Assembly (NCBI RefSeq): GCF_003813775.1 | Contig: NZ_RPDH01000002.1 | Location: forward strand, 2,480,001 to 2,544,000 | Length of the DNA: 64,000 bases | DNA from: Chitinophaga lutea | Lineage (GTDB): Bacteria > Bacteroidota > Bacteroidia > Chitinophagales > Chitinophagaceae | Direction: 5' to 3' | Shown: one piece after another, positions 43,933-52,714 of the stretch | Position numbering within the stretch: the stretch's first letter is position 1 | Layout of the letters: every line of letters begins with the position of its first letter | Position numbers and translations under genes: made by a program | The notes under the pieces: model-generated | What the model saw: only the letters and a program-made list of their open reading frames with translations | Told to the model about the DNA's origin: nothing | Databases searched by the model: none

Positions 43933-46044
43933 TCAGGATATTTTACTCCACGCAGATTTTGACCGTTGTGTAGCCAAAAAATCATGAAGGGGTTTATTCT
44001 CAGGAAGTTCGAGATCCGGGTCGGCTTCGAGGATGGTTTCGGCGCTGTCGCGGGCGGCCTGGAGCATGGCCCGGTCCTGCACGATGTCGGCCAGTTTCAG
44101 ATCGAGCAGGCCGCTCTGGCGGGTGCCTTCGATGTCGCCGGGGCCCCTCAGTTCCATGTCTTTTTCGGAAATCACAAAACCGTTATTGGTCTGCACCATC
44201 ACCTTCACCCTTTCCTGGGAGTCTTTCCCGATCTTGTTGCCCGTCATCAGGATGCAGTAACTCTGCTCGGCGCCCCTGCCCACCCGGCCGCGCAGCTGGT
44301 GCAACTGGGACAGGCCGAAACGCTCGGTGCTTTCGATCACCATCACAGAGGCATTGGGCACATTCACCCCCACTTCGATCACCGTGGTGGCCACCATGAT
44401 CTGGGTGTCGTTGGTGATGAAACGCTGCATGTTGACCTCGCGCTGCTCGGACGGCTGGCGGCCATGCACCATGCTGATCCAGTACTTCGGCTCGGGGAAG
44501 AATGCCTTCACTTCCTCGTACCCTTTCGTAAGGTTTTCATAATCCATGTTCGCCGACTCCTCGATCAGCGGGTATACGATATAGGCCTGGCGGCCTTTGC
44601 GGATTTCTTCCTTGATAAAGTCCATCACCTGCGGGCGCTGGTATTCCGTGCGGTGCACGGTGGTGATGGGTTTACGGCCGGGCGGCATTTCATCGATCAC
44701 GGACACGTCGAGGTCGCCGTACACGGTCATGGCCAGTGTGCGCGGGATGGGCGTGGCCGTCATTACCAGGATGTGCGGCGGGGTGCTGTTCTTTTCCCAG
44801 AGGCGCGCGCGCTGCGCCACCCCGAACCGGTGCTGCTCATCCACAATGGCCATCCCCAGGTGGTGAAACTGCACTTCTTTTTCCAGCAGGGCGTGCGTGC
44901 CGATGAGGATGTGAATGCTTCCATCAGCCGTGCCCGTTAGTATTTCCTTTCTTGCCTTCCCTTTGATGTTGCCTGTCAGCAGCGCCACCTTCACCGGCAT
45001 GTCTTTCAGCAACTCGGAAATGCCCTTGAAGTGCTGCTGCGCCAGTATTTCGGTGGGCGCCATCAGGCATCCCTGGAAACCGTTGTCGATCGCCATCAGC
45101 AGCGTGAGCAGGGCCACCATGGTTTTACCGCTGCCTACGTCGCCCTGCAACAGCCGGTTCATCTGGCGGCCGGTGGTGGTATCTTTCCTGATTTCTTTCA
45201 GTACCCTTTTCTGCGCGCCGGTTAAGGGGAAAGGAAGATGATCGTTGTAAAACGAATTGAACACGTTGCCCACGGCGTTAAACACAAAACCGTGGCTGGC
45301 CTTGTGCCGCCTGATCTTCAGCCGGCAGATGCGTATCTGTGCCAGGAAGAGCTCTTCGAATTTGAGGCGGCGCTGGGCCTGTTTGGCCTCTTCTTCGGTG
45401 GCGGGCAGGTGTATTTTGAAGAACGCCTGCGCGCGCGGCATCAGCCTGAACTGCTGCAGCACCGGCGCGGGAATGTTTTCCCTGATTTCCGCCAGCTGCA
45501 ATTGCTCGAGCAGGTTGCGGGTCAGCTTTCCGATAGCCTTCGCCGTTAGACCGCGGGCCTTCAGTTTTTCGGTCGTGTAATACACCGGCTCGAGGTGTTG
45601 TTTGCCGGTGGCGGTTTCTCCGGTGAGCAGGTCCATTTCGGGGTGGGCCATCTGCAGGATGCCGTTAAACTGCGAGAGGCGGCCGAACACGAGGTAGCCG
45701 GTATTTTCGCGCAGCGATTTCTGCATCCACTGCCAGCCCTGGAACCAGACGAGGTCTATCTTGCCCGTTTCGTCCTGCAGGGTGGCCACCAGCCGCTTGC
45801 CGCGCTTTTCACCCACTACTTCCATGTGCACGATGCGGCCGCGTATCTGCACAAAATCCTCCATGCCGCTGAGATGGCGGATTTTGTCCACCTTCGTACG
45901 GTCTACGTACCTGAACGGGTAATATTCCAGCAAATCCCGGAAGGAATGCAGGTTGATCTCCTTGCGCAGCAGTTCGCCGCGCTGAGGGCCTACCCCTTTC
46001 AGGTATTCGATCGGGTTGGATAATATGGAGGAAATCAGCGACAA
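43933..46044 (-). CDS. recG: ATP-dependent DNA helicase RecG (TTG start)
   Basis: The 703-residue protein begins at TTG; an in-frame TAA is two codons upstream and no ATG exists before conserved sequence (PIEYLKGVGPQRGELL). It has the N-terminal wedge OB-fold domain (about 60-160), Walker A GDVGSGKT, Walker B DEQH, motif III MTATPIPRTLAM and the C-terminal helicase lobe with QLRGRVGRG and the RecG tail GPGDIEGTRQSG. It remodels stalled replication forks and Holliday junctions. It is transcribed after gltA's terminator and probably has its own weak promoter. Confidence 0.96.
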   Translation of the reverse strand: MSLISSILSNPIEYLKGVGPQRGELLRKEINLHSFRDLLEYYPFRYVDRTKVDKIRHLSGMEDFVQIRGRIVHMEVVGEKRGKRLVATLQDETGKIDLVWFQGWQWMQKSLRENTGYLVFGRLSQFNGILQMAHPEMDLLTGETATGKQHLEPVYYTTEKLKARGLTAKAIGKLTRNLLEQLQLAEIRENIPAPVLQQFRLMPRAQAFFKIHLPATEEEAKQAQRRLKFEELFLAQIRICRLKIRRHKASHGFVFNAVGNVFNSFYNDHLPFPLTGAQKRVLKEIRKDTTTGRQMNRLLQGDVGSGKTMVALLTLLMAIDNGFQGCLMAPTEILAQQHFKGISELLKDMPVKVALLTGNIKGKARKEILTGTADGSIHILIGTHALLEKEVQFHHLGMAIVDEQHRFGVAQRARLWEKNSTPPHILVMTATPIPRTLAMTVYGDLDVSVIDEMPPGRKPITTVHRTEYQRPQVMDFIKEEIRKGRQAYIVYPLIEESANMDYENLTKGYEEVKAFFPEPKYWISMVHGRQPSEQREVNMQRFITNDTQIMVATTVIEVGVNVPNASVMVIESTERFGLSQLHQLRGRVGRGAEQSYCILMTGNKIGKDSQERVKVMVQTNNGFVISEKDMELRGPGDIEGTRQSGLLDLKLADIVQDRAMLQAARDSAETILEADPDLELPENKPLHDFLATQRSKSAWSKIS

Positions 46045-46085
46045 ACGTCTTTAAATTTTCAATGCACGAAGTACGGCAATTTCAT

Positions 46086-46118
46086 AAAAAAAGGCAAACG
46101 GCACATGCGCCGTCTGCC
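46086..46118 (-). terminator. Terminator of gltA
   Basis: GGCAAACGGC (46093-46102) pairs with GCCGTCTGCC (46109-46118) with one wobble and a 6-nt loop; on the minus strand seven T follow. It lies 25 nt after the gltA stop. Confidence 0.92.
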
Positions 46119-46142
46119 CTTTTATCAATATGCTGATAACGA

Positions 46143-47468
46143 TTATTCTGCGATGGCTTCCACCTTGCCTTCCACAAACAGTTTCATCCATTCGGAGGTC
46201 ACTGATTTGGGGCGCTCGAGGGAAAGGCTCAGGGCGCGGTCCCAGCAGAGGGAAGCCAGTACGCCCAGTGCGCGTGAAACGCCGAAGAGCACGGTATAGA
46301 ATTCATATTCCACGAGGCCGTAATGCACCAGCAGTGCGCCGGAATGCGCGTCTACGTTCGGCCAGGGGTTTTTCACCTTGCCGAGGTCCTGCAGGATCGG
46401 GGGAACGGTTTCGTATACGGTCCACACAATACGCACCAGCTCATCTTCGGGCAGGTGTTTTTTGGCGAACTCCATCTGCGCGGTGAAGCGGGGGTCTGTT
46501 TTACGCAGTACGGCGTGGCCGTAGCCGGGCACCACTTTGCCTTCAGACAGCGTCTTTTTCACATACGCAGCGATTTGTTCTTTGGTGGGGATGCCGCCGC
46601 CCAGTTCTTCGCGCATGCTCAGGATCCATTTGATCACTTCCTGGTTGGCCAGGCCGTGGAGGGGACCGGCTAAACCGTTCATACCGGCTGCGAAAGACAG
46701 GTAAGCGTCGCTCAGGGCGGAACCTACCAGGTGGGTGGTATGGGCGCTCACGTTACCACCTTCGTGGTCCGCGTGAATCACCATGTACAGGCGCATCAGC
46801 TCCTTGAAGCCTTCATCGTCGTAACCCAGCATGTGGGCGAAGTTGCCGGCCCAGTCGAGCATGCCGTCCGGCTGGATGTGCTGGCCGTTTTTGTATTTGC
46901 GGCGGTAGATGTAAGCTGCAACACGGGGCAGGCGGGCGATGAGGTTGAGGGTATCCTCATACATGTAGCTCCAGTAATCTTTTTTGCTCATCCCGTCCGC
47001 ATAAGCCTTGGCGAATACAGATTCGGTTTGCAGCGCCATCACGGCCACGGTGAACATGGTCATGGGGTGAGTGGAAACCGGCAGGGCTTCGATGGCGTCG
47101 AACACATGGTTCGGCACATGGGAGCGGCGGCCCAGTACGCTGCTCAGGTTCTGAACATCCGCTTCTGTCGGCAGTTCGCCGATCAGCATCAGGTAAAACA
47201 AACCTTCCGGCAGCGGTTCAGCGCCACCCGGGGCTTTTGGCAGGTGTTCCCGTAACTCGGGGATGGAATACCCCCTGAAACGGATACCTTCATTTGCATC
47301 CAGCAGGGAGGTTTCCGTAACCAGCCCGGTGATGCCGCGCATACCCTGGTATACCTGGGCAATGGTAACGTCATCTACTTTCTTTGTACCATGATTTTTG
47401 AGCAGGTCCTTTACTTCCGCACTCAGCTCATCTGCCTTAGCCTTGAATTTCTCTTTTATATAACTCAT
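46143..47468 (-). CDS. gltA: Citrate synthase, eukaryotic (mitochondrial-like) type
   Basis: The 441-residue protein resembles mitochondrial citrate synthases more than the common bacterial form: the N-terminal extension, the [31 protein letters not shown] segment, and the catalytic residues in [11 protein letters not shown] (His), [10 protein letters not shown] (His) and NVDAHSG (Asp) follow that pattern. It condenses oxaloacetate and acetyl-CoA in the TCA cycle. Eukaryote-type enzymes are known in some Bacteroidota. It is monocistronic with an exact -7 element upstream and a strong terminator. Confidence 0.95.
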   Translation of the reverse strand: MSYIKEKFKAKADELSAEVKDLLKNHGTKKVDDVTIAQVYQGMRGITGLVTETSLLDANEGIRFRGYSIPELREHLPKAPGGAEPLPEGLFYLMLIGELPTEADVQNLSSVLGRRSHVPNHVFDAIEALPVSTHPMTMFTVAVMALQTESVFAKAYADGMSKKDYWSYMYEDTLNLIARLPRVAAYIYRRKYKNGQHIQPDGMLDWAGNFAHMLGYDDEGFKELMRLYMVIHADHEGGNVSAHTTHLVGSALSDAYLSFAAGMNGLAGPLHGLANQEVIKWILSMREELGGGIPTKEQIAAYVKKTLSEGKVVPGYGHAVLRKTDPRFTAQMEFAKKHLPEDELVRIVWTVYETVPPILQDLGKVKNPWPNVDAHSGALLVHYGLVEYEFYTVLFGVSRALGVLASLCWDRALSLSLERPKSVTSEWMKLFVEGKVEAIAE

Positions 47469-47512
47469 TTTCCCGCAATGATTTAGAAAAATTAACGAAT
47501 TCGATCAATGAA

Positions 47513-47520
47513 CAAAAGTA
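47513..47520 (-). promoter_or_regulatory. -7 promoter element of gltA
   Basis: TACTTTTG on the minus strand is an exact TAnnTTTG match, 44 nt before the ATG. No TTTG is seen at 17-23 bp spacing. Confidence 0.55.
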
Positions 47521-47591
47521 ACGATTAATCGCAAAAACACTAAGCCCAAAAGCAGATTTAACGTATTATTTCAACATATTATTTTTAAGCC

Positions 47592-48671
47592 TTATTTAGG
47601 CGCGCGGAAGTAGAGCCAGAAGGCCAGGGCGGCAAATACGAAGTTGGGTATCCAGGCCGCCAGCAGGGGATCCAGGTTGGCTTTGGTGGCGAATACGGTG
47701 GAAAACTGCATGAACAGGATGTAAGTGGCGCTGATCACGATCCCGATGGCGAGGTGCAGGCCGCTCCCGCCCCTTACCTTCTTGCTGGAGATGATGGCGC
47801 CGATCAGCACCAGTATCACCACCGCCACGGCGGCGGACGTACGACGGTACTTTTCTACATAATACACATTCAGCCCCTCGGCCCCTCTCAGCTCCTCTCT
47901 TTCGAGGTAACGGGTGAGCTCGGGGGTGGTCATGGCTTCCTGTTTATTTTTCTCCTCTACCAGCTCGGAGGGGTGCAGGGGGATTTTGATGGTCGTATCG
48001 TTATGGACGGTGAGCGTTTCCTTGAGCCCGTTGATAGTCCGTTCGCTGGCAAACTCCAGCTTCCATTTGCGGCTGGTGGAATCCCACGAAACCCTTTCTG
48101 CGCGCATATTGTAGATCACCTGCTGGCCCTTCACCCGTTTCATCACAAAATCAGACCCGTTTTTGAAATTGGGATCGTAATACCCGAAAGTGATGTAGGT
48201 AAAACTGTCTACCCGCATGGTTTTATCTTTCAGCGCCGCGGCTTCTTTGGGCGCGCTCACGTATTTATTCTCGAAAGAGGTGCGGATGCGGTTGGCGTTG
48301 GGCACTACCCACTGGTTGGCGGCCCACAGGATGCCCCCGAACAGGAAAGCTCCTACCCAGTAGGGCCGCAGAAACCGCCGGAAACTCACGCCGGAGCTGA
48401 GGATGGCGATGATCTCGGTTTTATAGGCCAGCTTGGAGGTGAAGAAGATAACGGAAATAAAGATGAACAAAGGGAACAGCAGCGCCGCGATGTGGGGGAT
48501 AAAGCCAATGTAATAATTCATGAACACGAACCCGAAAGAGAGGTTGTGGTTCATGAAGTCGTCAATTTTCTCCGTGATGTCTATTACTACCGATATCACC
48601 AGTAATATCATCAGGGAATAAATGAAAGTACCGATGAACTTGCGTAATATATACCAGTCGATCTTCTTCAT
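47592..48671 (-). CDS. lptG: LptF/LptG family lipopolysaccharide export permease
   Basis: The 359-residue protein has three N-terminal membrane segments (about 12-110), a periplasmic beta-jellyroll domain (about 125-265) and three C-terminal membrane segments, the layout of LptF/LptG. The start MKKIDWYILRKFIGTF and the IAILSSGVSFRRFLRPYW cytoplasmic loop are typical of LptG. With LptF and LptB it extracts LPS from the inner membrane for transport to the cell surface. It is downstream of tgt on the same strand, but a full promoter in the 65-bp gap suggests separate initiation. Confidence 0.9.
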   Translation of the reverse strand: MKKIDWYILRKFIGTFIYSLMILLVISVVIDITEKIDDFMNHNLSFGFVFMNYYIGFIPHIAALLFPLFIFISVIFFTSKLAYKTEIIAILSSGVSFRRFLRPYWVGAFLFGGILWAANQWVVPNANRIRTSFENKYVSAPKEAAALKDKTMRVDSFTYITFGYYDPNFKNGSDFVMKRVKGQQVIYNMRAERVSWDSTSRKWKLEFASERTINGLKETLTVHNDTTIKIPLHPSELVEEKNKQEAMTTPELTRYLEREELRGAEGLNVYYVEKYRRTSAAVAVVILVLIGAIISSKKVRGGSGLHLAIGIVISATYILFMQFSTVFATKANLDPLLAAWIPNFVFAALAFWLYFRAPK

Positions 48672-48699
48672 ATGATTTGGCGGCAGGGCTTTAAAGTTC

Positions 48700-48731
48700 C
48701 AAAGCTAGCAATACATATGCAAATAAAACAA
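48700..48731 (-). promoter_or_regulatory. Promoter of lptG
   Basis: On the minus strand TTG (48731-48729) and the exact -7 TAGCTTTG (48707-48700) are 21 bp apart, 28 nt before the ATG. It overlaps the intergenic gap after tgt. Confidence 0.65.
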
Positions 48732-48736
48732 TGTTA

Positions 48737-49864
48737 TTACAGGCGTGTCTGCAGCTGCGGCACCACCTGTTTTTTCCAGGCGCCGAAGGTTCCCTGCAAA
48801 ATTTGTACCCTTGCTGCTTTCACCAGTTCGAGGTAAAAGCAGAGGTTATGGATGCTGGCCAGCGTCATGCCCAGTATTTCCCCGGCCACGAAGAGGTGGC
48901 GCAGGTAGGCACGGCTATATTGCTGGCTGGCGGCGCAGGGATTCTCGGGGTCTACCGGCGAAAAGTCGGTGGCCCATTTTTTATTCCGGATGTTGACCAC
49001 ACCCTGCCAGGTAAACAGCATGCCGTTGCGACCGTTACGGGTCGGCATCACGCAATCGAACATATCGATGCCCAGCTCGATGTTGTTGAGGATGTTCCAG
49101 GGGGTGCCCACGCCCATCAGGTAGCGGGGCTTTTCTTTGGGCAGCACTTCCGTCACCAGCCCGCACATCTCGTACATCTCGGCTTCGGGCTCCCCTACGC
49201 TGAGGCCGCCAATGGCGTTGCCGGCGCAGTTCCGGGAGGCGATGGCCTCGGCGGAGATCTTACGGAGGTCTTTATAGGTACTGCCCTGTACGATGGGGAA
49301 CAGCGTTTGTTCGTGCCCGTATTCGGGACTGGTTTCACCCAGCCGCCGGATACACCGGTCGAGCCAGCGGTGCGTCAGCTCCATGCTGCGCTTGGCGTAG
49401 CTGTACTCGCTCGGGTAAGGGGGGCATTCGTCGAAGGCCATGATGATATCGGCCCCGATGGTGCGCTGTATGTCCATCACGTTCTCGGGCGTAAAAAGAT
49501 GGCGGCTGCCGTCGATGTGGCTCTGGAATACCACCCCTTCTTCCTTGATCTTCCGGTTGGCGGCCAGGGAAAACACCTGGTAGCCACCGCTATCGGTCAG
49601 GATCGGGCGCTCCCAGCCGTTGAATTGATGGAGCCCCCCGGCCTGGCGCAACACGTCGGTGCCGGGGCGGAGGTACAGGTGATAGGTATTGCCGAGTATG
49701 ATCTGGGCGTTGATGTCGCCCCGCAGCTGCTCCTGGGTAACGGCCTTCACGGAGCCCACCGTGCCCACGGGCATGAAAATAGGCGTTTCGATACTGCCGT
49801 GGTCGGTCGTAATGAGGCCGGCCCTCGCGCCGGAGCTGTCTGTGGTGATTAAATCGAATTGCAA
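48737..49864 (-). CDS. tgt: tRNA-guanine transglycosylase (probable TTG start)
   Basis: I place the start at TTG 49864, giving 375 residues beginning MQFDLITTD, the same length as E. coli Tgt. In-frame ATGs at 49939 and 49927 lie upstream of the -7 promoter element (49889-49896), so they should not be in the mRNA. TDSGGYQ supplies the first catalytic Asp and FDCVMPTRNGRNG the nucleophile Asp. The enzyme inserts a queuine precursor at the wobble base of GUN anticodons. The usual CxCxxC zinc site is degraded here: the segment DPENPCAASQQYSRAY keeps one Cys. Confidence 0.9.
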   Translation of the reverse strand: MQFDLITTDSSGARAGLITTDHGSIETPIFMPVGTVGSVKAVTQEQLRGDINAQIILGNTYHLYLRPGTDVLRQAGGLHQFNGWERPILTDSGGYQVFSLAANRKIKEEGVVFQSHIDGSRHLFTPENVMDIQRTIGADIIMAFDECPPYPSEYSYAKRSMELTHRWLDRCIRRLGETSPEYGHEQTLFPIVQGSTYKDLRKISAEAIASRNCAGNAIGGLSVGEPEAEMYEMCGLVTEVLPKEKPRYLMGVGTPWNILNNIELGIDMFDCVMPTRNGRNGMLFTWQGVVNIRNKKWATDFSPVDPENPCAASQQYSRAYLRHLFVAGEILGMTLASIHNLCFYLELVKAARVQILQGTFGAWKKQVVPQLQTRL

Positions 49865-49888
49865 AGCCGCTGTATTTTTTTCAGGACG

Positions 49889-49896
49889 CAAAGGTA
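49889..49896 (-). promoter_or_regulatory. -7 promoter element of tgt
   Basis: TACCTTTG on the minus strand is an exact TAnnTTTG match, 24 nt before the TTG start and downstream of the alternative ATG starts. Confidence 0.6.
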
Positions 49897-49966
49897 TTGA
49901 ATATTGCCCACCCCGCACGCCGATCATTATTTTTTCCACAACCTTACATAGCTAAATAAAAACATA

Positions 49967-49974
49967 TATTTTTG
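49967..49974 (+). promoter_or_regulatory. -7 promoter element abutting the glycosyltransferase start
   Basis: TATTTTTG is an exact TAnnTTTG match that ends 6 nt before the ATG at 49981. The same arrangement is seen before the TPR gene at 9108. Confidence 0.6.
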
Positions 49975-49980
49975 CCCCCT

Positions 49981-51120
49981 ATGTCGGACCAATTGGGGAT
50001 TATCATATTTTATTGTTTTGCCGCTGCGGCGGGTGTGCAGGTATTATATTACCTGGTCTTTTTTTCGAGGGTAGCCTTCTACAAACGCCGGTTTGACGAA
50101 GACTATGCGCCGCAGGAGGAACTATCGGTGATCATCTGCGCCAAGAACGAGGAGCGGAGCCTGCCCAAAAACCTTCCCACCGTGCTGCAGCAGCGGTATC
50201 ACATCCACCAGGAGCCGAATTACGAGGTGATCGTGGTGAACGATAACTCGGAAGACGATTCCAAATATTACCTGGCCTCCATCGAAAACGGTTATTCACA
50301 TTACCGCCACATCGAAATCAAACAGGCCGCGCAGTTCATCCCGGGAAAAAAGTACCCGCTGTCGATCGGCATCAAGGGGGCCAAACACGACACCCTGGTA
50401 CTGACGGACGCCGACTGCAAACCGGGCAGCACCTACTGGCTGTCGATGATAGCGCAGGGTTTTGAAGGGGGAAAGGAGATCGTGCTGGGGTACGGGCCGT
50501 ACTATAAAAAACCGGGCTTCCTCAATAAAGTCATCCGCTACGAAACTTATTTCAGCGCCCTGCAGTACCTGGGTTACGCCCTGGCTGGCATACCTTACAT
50601 GGGTGTGGGCCGCAACCTGGCGTATAAAAAGGAGCTGTTTTTCAAACACAAAGGTTTCACTGCCCATCAGCACCTGGCTTCGGGCGACGATGACCTGTTC
50701 ATCAACCGCGCCGCCACCAGCCGCAATACCGCGGTGGTGATCGATAAACACGCCTTTGCCTATTCAGAGCCCAAAACCAAATGGAAACACTGGTTCGGGC
50801 AGAAAACCCGGCACATGTCTACCGGCAAGCATTACCGCTTCGGCCACAAGCTGCTGCTGGGCCTGTTTTCCCTCTCCCACTTTGTTTTTTACCCGGCCAT
50901 GGTGCTGGCATTGTTTTACCCGCCCATGCTGTACATCACCCTGTACATCCTCGGGGGCAAAATCCTGGTACAGTCCGTCATTACTTTCCTGGCCCTGAAG
51001 AAGCTCGACGAGCGGGATCTCTTCTGGTACAGCTGGCTGATGGACATTCTCATGTTCTTATATTATGTTATCTTCACGCCCGCATTGTTCTTCAAAAAAG
51101 GAAGAAGCAAGTGGAAATAG
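49981..51120 (+). CDS. Family 2 glycosyltransferase, membrane-anchored
   Basis: From ATG 49981 (MSDQLGIIIFYCFAAAAG) the protein has 379 residues; a TTG 9 nt upstream is part of the promoter element. A membrane segment (about 5-28) is followed by a GT2 catalytic domain with SVIICAKNEERSL, the donor-binding LTDADCKPG, and SGDDDLFINR, and then C-terminal membrane segments (about 290-370). It probably transfers a sugar to a lipid or polymer at the inner membrane, on the cytoplasmic face. rsmG follows after 1 nt. Confidence 0.88.
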   Translation: MSDQLGIIIFYCFAAAAGVQVLYYLVFFSRVAFYKRRFDEDYAPQEELSVIICAKNEERSLPKNLPTVLQQRYHIHQEPNYEVIVVNDNSEDDSKYYLASIENGYSHYRHIEIKQAAQFIPGKKYPLSIGIKGAKHDTLVLTDADCKPGSTYWLSMIAQGFEGGKEIVLGYGPYYKKPGFLNKVIRYETYFSALQYLGYALAGIPYMGVGRNLAYKKELFFKHKGFTAHQHLASGDDDLFINRAATSRNTAVVIDKHAFAYSEPKTKWKHWFGQKTRHMSTGKHYRFGHKLLLGLFSLSHFVFYPAMVLALFYPPMLYITLYILGGKILVQSVITFLALKKLDERDLFWYSWLMDILMFLYYVIFTPALFFKKGRSKWK

Positions 51121-51121
51121 C

Positions 51122-51742
51122 ATGGAGATCGTTTTAAAATATTTCGCTGACTTTACGCCCCGGCAGCTCGACCAGTTCCGGACCCTGGCGCCGCTTTACA
51201 AGGACTGGAATGAAAAGATCAACGTCATATCCCGCAAGGATATTGACGCGTTGTACGAGAAACACGTACTGCATTCCCTGGCCATTGCAGCGGTAGCGGA
51301 CCTTACACCCGGCATGCAGGTGATCGACCTGGGCACCGGCGGCGGTTTTCCCGGCATTCCCCTGGCGATCTTTTTCCCTGAAGTGCAATTCCATCTGGTA
51401 GATTCCATCGGCAAAAAAATCAAGGTGGTGGAAGCGGTGGCGGAAGGCCTTAACCTAACGAACGTGACCACGGCGCATTCCCGCGTGGAAGACGTCAAAA
51501 ACCGGAAGTTCGACCTCGTGGTGTCCCGCGCGGTGGCGCCTTTGAAAGACCTGTGGAGCTGGAGCAAACCCCTGCTCAGAAAGAATCCGCCGGCAGACCG
51601 GCCTTCCGGGCTGATTTGCCTCAAGGGTGGCGACCTGGCCCAGGAGATTTCCGAAAGCGGCTGCAGGCCCCGCCTCGTCAATATCTATAAACTGTTCCCT
51701 GAAGAGTTTTTCCAGGAGAAATTTGTGGTAGCGGTGCAATAA
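51122..51742 (+). CDS. rsmG: 16S rRNA (guanine527-N7)-methyltransferase
   Basis: The ATG at 51122, one base after the glycosyltransferase stop, gives 206 residues (MEIVLKYFADFTPRQLDQF...), the normal RsmG length; a longer in-frame start overlaps the upstream gene. NVISRKDIDALYEKHVLHSL and VIDLGTGGGFPGIPLA are RsmG signatures, the latter binding SAM. It methylates N7 of G527 in 16S rRNA; loss gives low-level streptomycin resistance in other bacteria. It is cotranscribed with the GT2 gene. Confidence 0.95.
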   Translation: MEIVLKYFADFTPRQLDQFRTLAPLYKDWNEKINVISRKDIDALYEKHVLHSLAIAAVADLTPGMQVIDLGTGGGFPGIPLAIFFPEVQFHLVDSIGKKIKVVEAVAEGLNLTNVTTAHSRVEDVKNRKFDLVVSRAVAPLKDLWSWSKPLLRKNPPADRPSGLICLKGGDLAQEISESGCRPRLVNIYKLFPEEFFQEKFVVAVQ

Positions 51743-52119
51743 ACCCCTCCGCCCGGAACGTTTCACTACAATTCGTCGAAGTTCGATAAACGGTACGATG
51801 CCGCTTCTCAATACGCAACTTTTCAAGAGCGCCATCGTGGGTGATTGACGCGATTCGCCGAAACGGTGCAGCGCCTTTTATGGCGGGTATTGCATCCGGT
51901 ACAGGCGGAAGAAGTGGACGCCACATTCCTCTTCCGGCCTCGAATCGCCTGAATGCGGTGAGCGGCCGAGAATTTTGAGAACCCTGTTGTCCCTTGTGCA
52001 GCACTTCCTCCCCAATACATTATTGAATATCAATAAGTGACAGGTTGCCGGGGCGGGTCCGTAAAAAAAAGTTCAATTTTACAAAATATGCCCCTACTTC
52101 GTTCGTCTACCTATGTAAG
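51743..52119. other. 377-bp gap without a recognisable gene
   Basis: Between rsmG and the sigma factor gene I see no gene, no clean terminator and no repeat. A 108-codon minus-strand frame (51678-52004) overlaps the end of rsmG and has low-complexity, Arg/Pro-rich sequence without family resemblance, so I do not call it. The last 60 bp are AT-rich and probably carry the sigma factor promoter; TACCTATG at 52108-52115 is one base from a -7 consensus. Confidence 0.5.
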
Positions 52120-52710
52120 ATGAACGAGTGGCTTTCCATAAAAAAACCCATGGCAGCGGAACAAAACGAGCGCATACAACGCACGGTAGAAAAAGAACGC
52201 AAGCGGTTACTGAACTTTATCCGTAAACGGGTAGACAATGTGGCCGATGCGGAAGACATTCTGCAGGATGTGTTTGTGCAGTTCACCCAATACCTGCGCG
52301 TGGGTTCGGATATCGACTCCCTGACCGGCTGGCTGTTTGCCGTTGCGCGTAACCGCATAACAGACTGGTTCCGGAAAAAGAAGGAAGACAGGTTTTCGGA
52401 TACAGCCCTGACTTCCGCCGAAGGCGACGGGCCGCTCTATCTCTCAGATATATTGCCAGACGCCGGTTCCCAAACGGACGAGCCCATGCTCCGCAAGGTG
52501 ATGCTCGAAACGATCATGGAAGCGGTAGACGAACTGCCGGAGGAACAACGGTTCGTGTTTTTGCAACACGAGGTGGAAGGCCGTTCTTTCAAGGAGTTAG
52601 CTGCTGCCACGGGCGTGCCGGTGAACACATTGCTTTCCCGCAAACGCTATGCTGTATTGGCTTTGCGAGAAAGCCTGGCAAGTCTGTACAAAGAATTAAT
52701 GAACGATTAA
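52120..52710 (+). CDS. ECF RNA polymerase sigma factor
   Basis: I start at ATG 52120 (MNEWLSIKKPMAAEQ), giving 196 residues; ATG 52150 is an alternative and an upstream frame to 52045 is unlikely. Region 2 (about 20-90) contains DAEDILQDVFVQF and GWLFAVARNRITDWFRKKK; region 4 (about 135-185) contains ELPEEQRFVFLQHEVEGRSFKELA with a helix-turn-helix. It directs RNA polymerase to a small regulon. No classical FecR-like anti-sigma gene follows; instead a small two-helix membrane protein gene comes 4 nt later. Confidence 0.92.
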   Translation: MNEWLSIKKPMAAEQNERIQRTVEKERKRLLNFIRKRVDNVADAEDILQDVFVQFTQYLRVGSDIDSLTGWLFAVARNRITDWFRKKKEDRFSDTALTSAEGDGPLYLSDILPDAGSQTDEPMLRKVMLETIMEAVDELPEEQRFVFLQHEVEGRSFKELAAATGVPVNTLLSRKRYAVLALRESLASLYKELMND

Positions 52711-52714
52711 AAGT

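Noticed and set aside
51678..52004. 108-codon minus-strand frame after rsmG
   Set aside because: It overlaps the rsmG 3' end and is low-complexity without a promoter, start context or family match.
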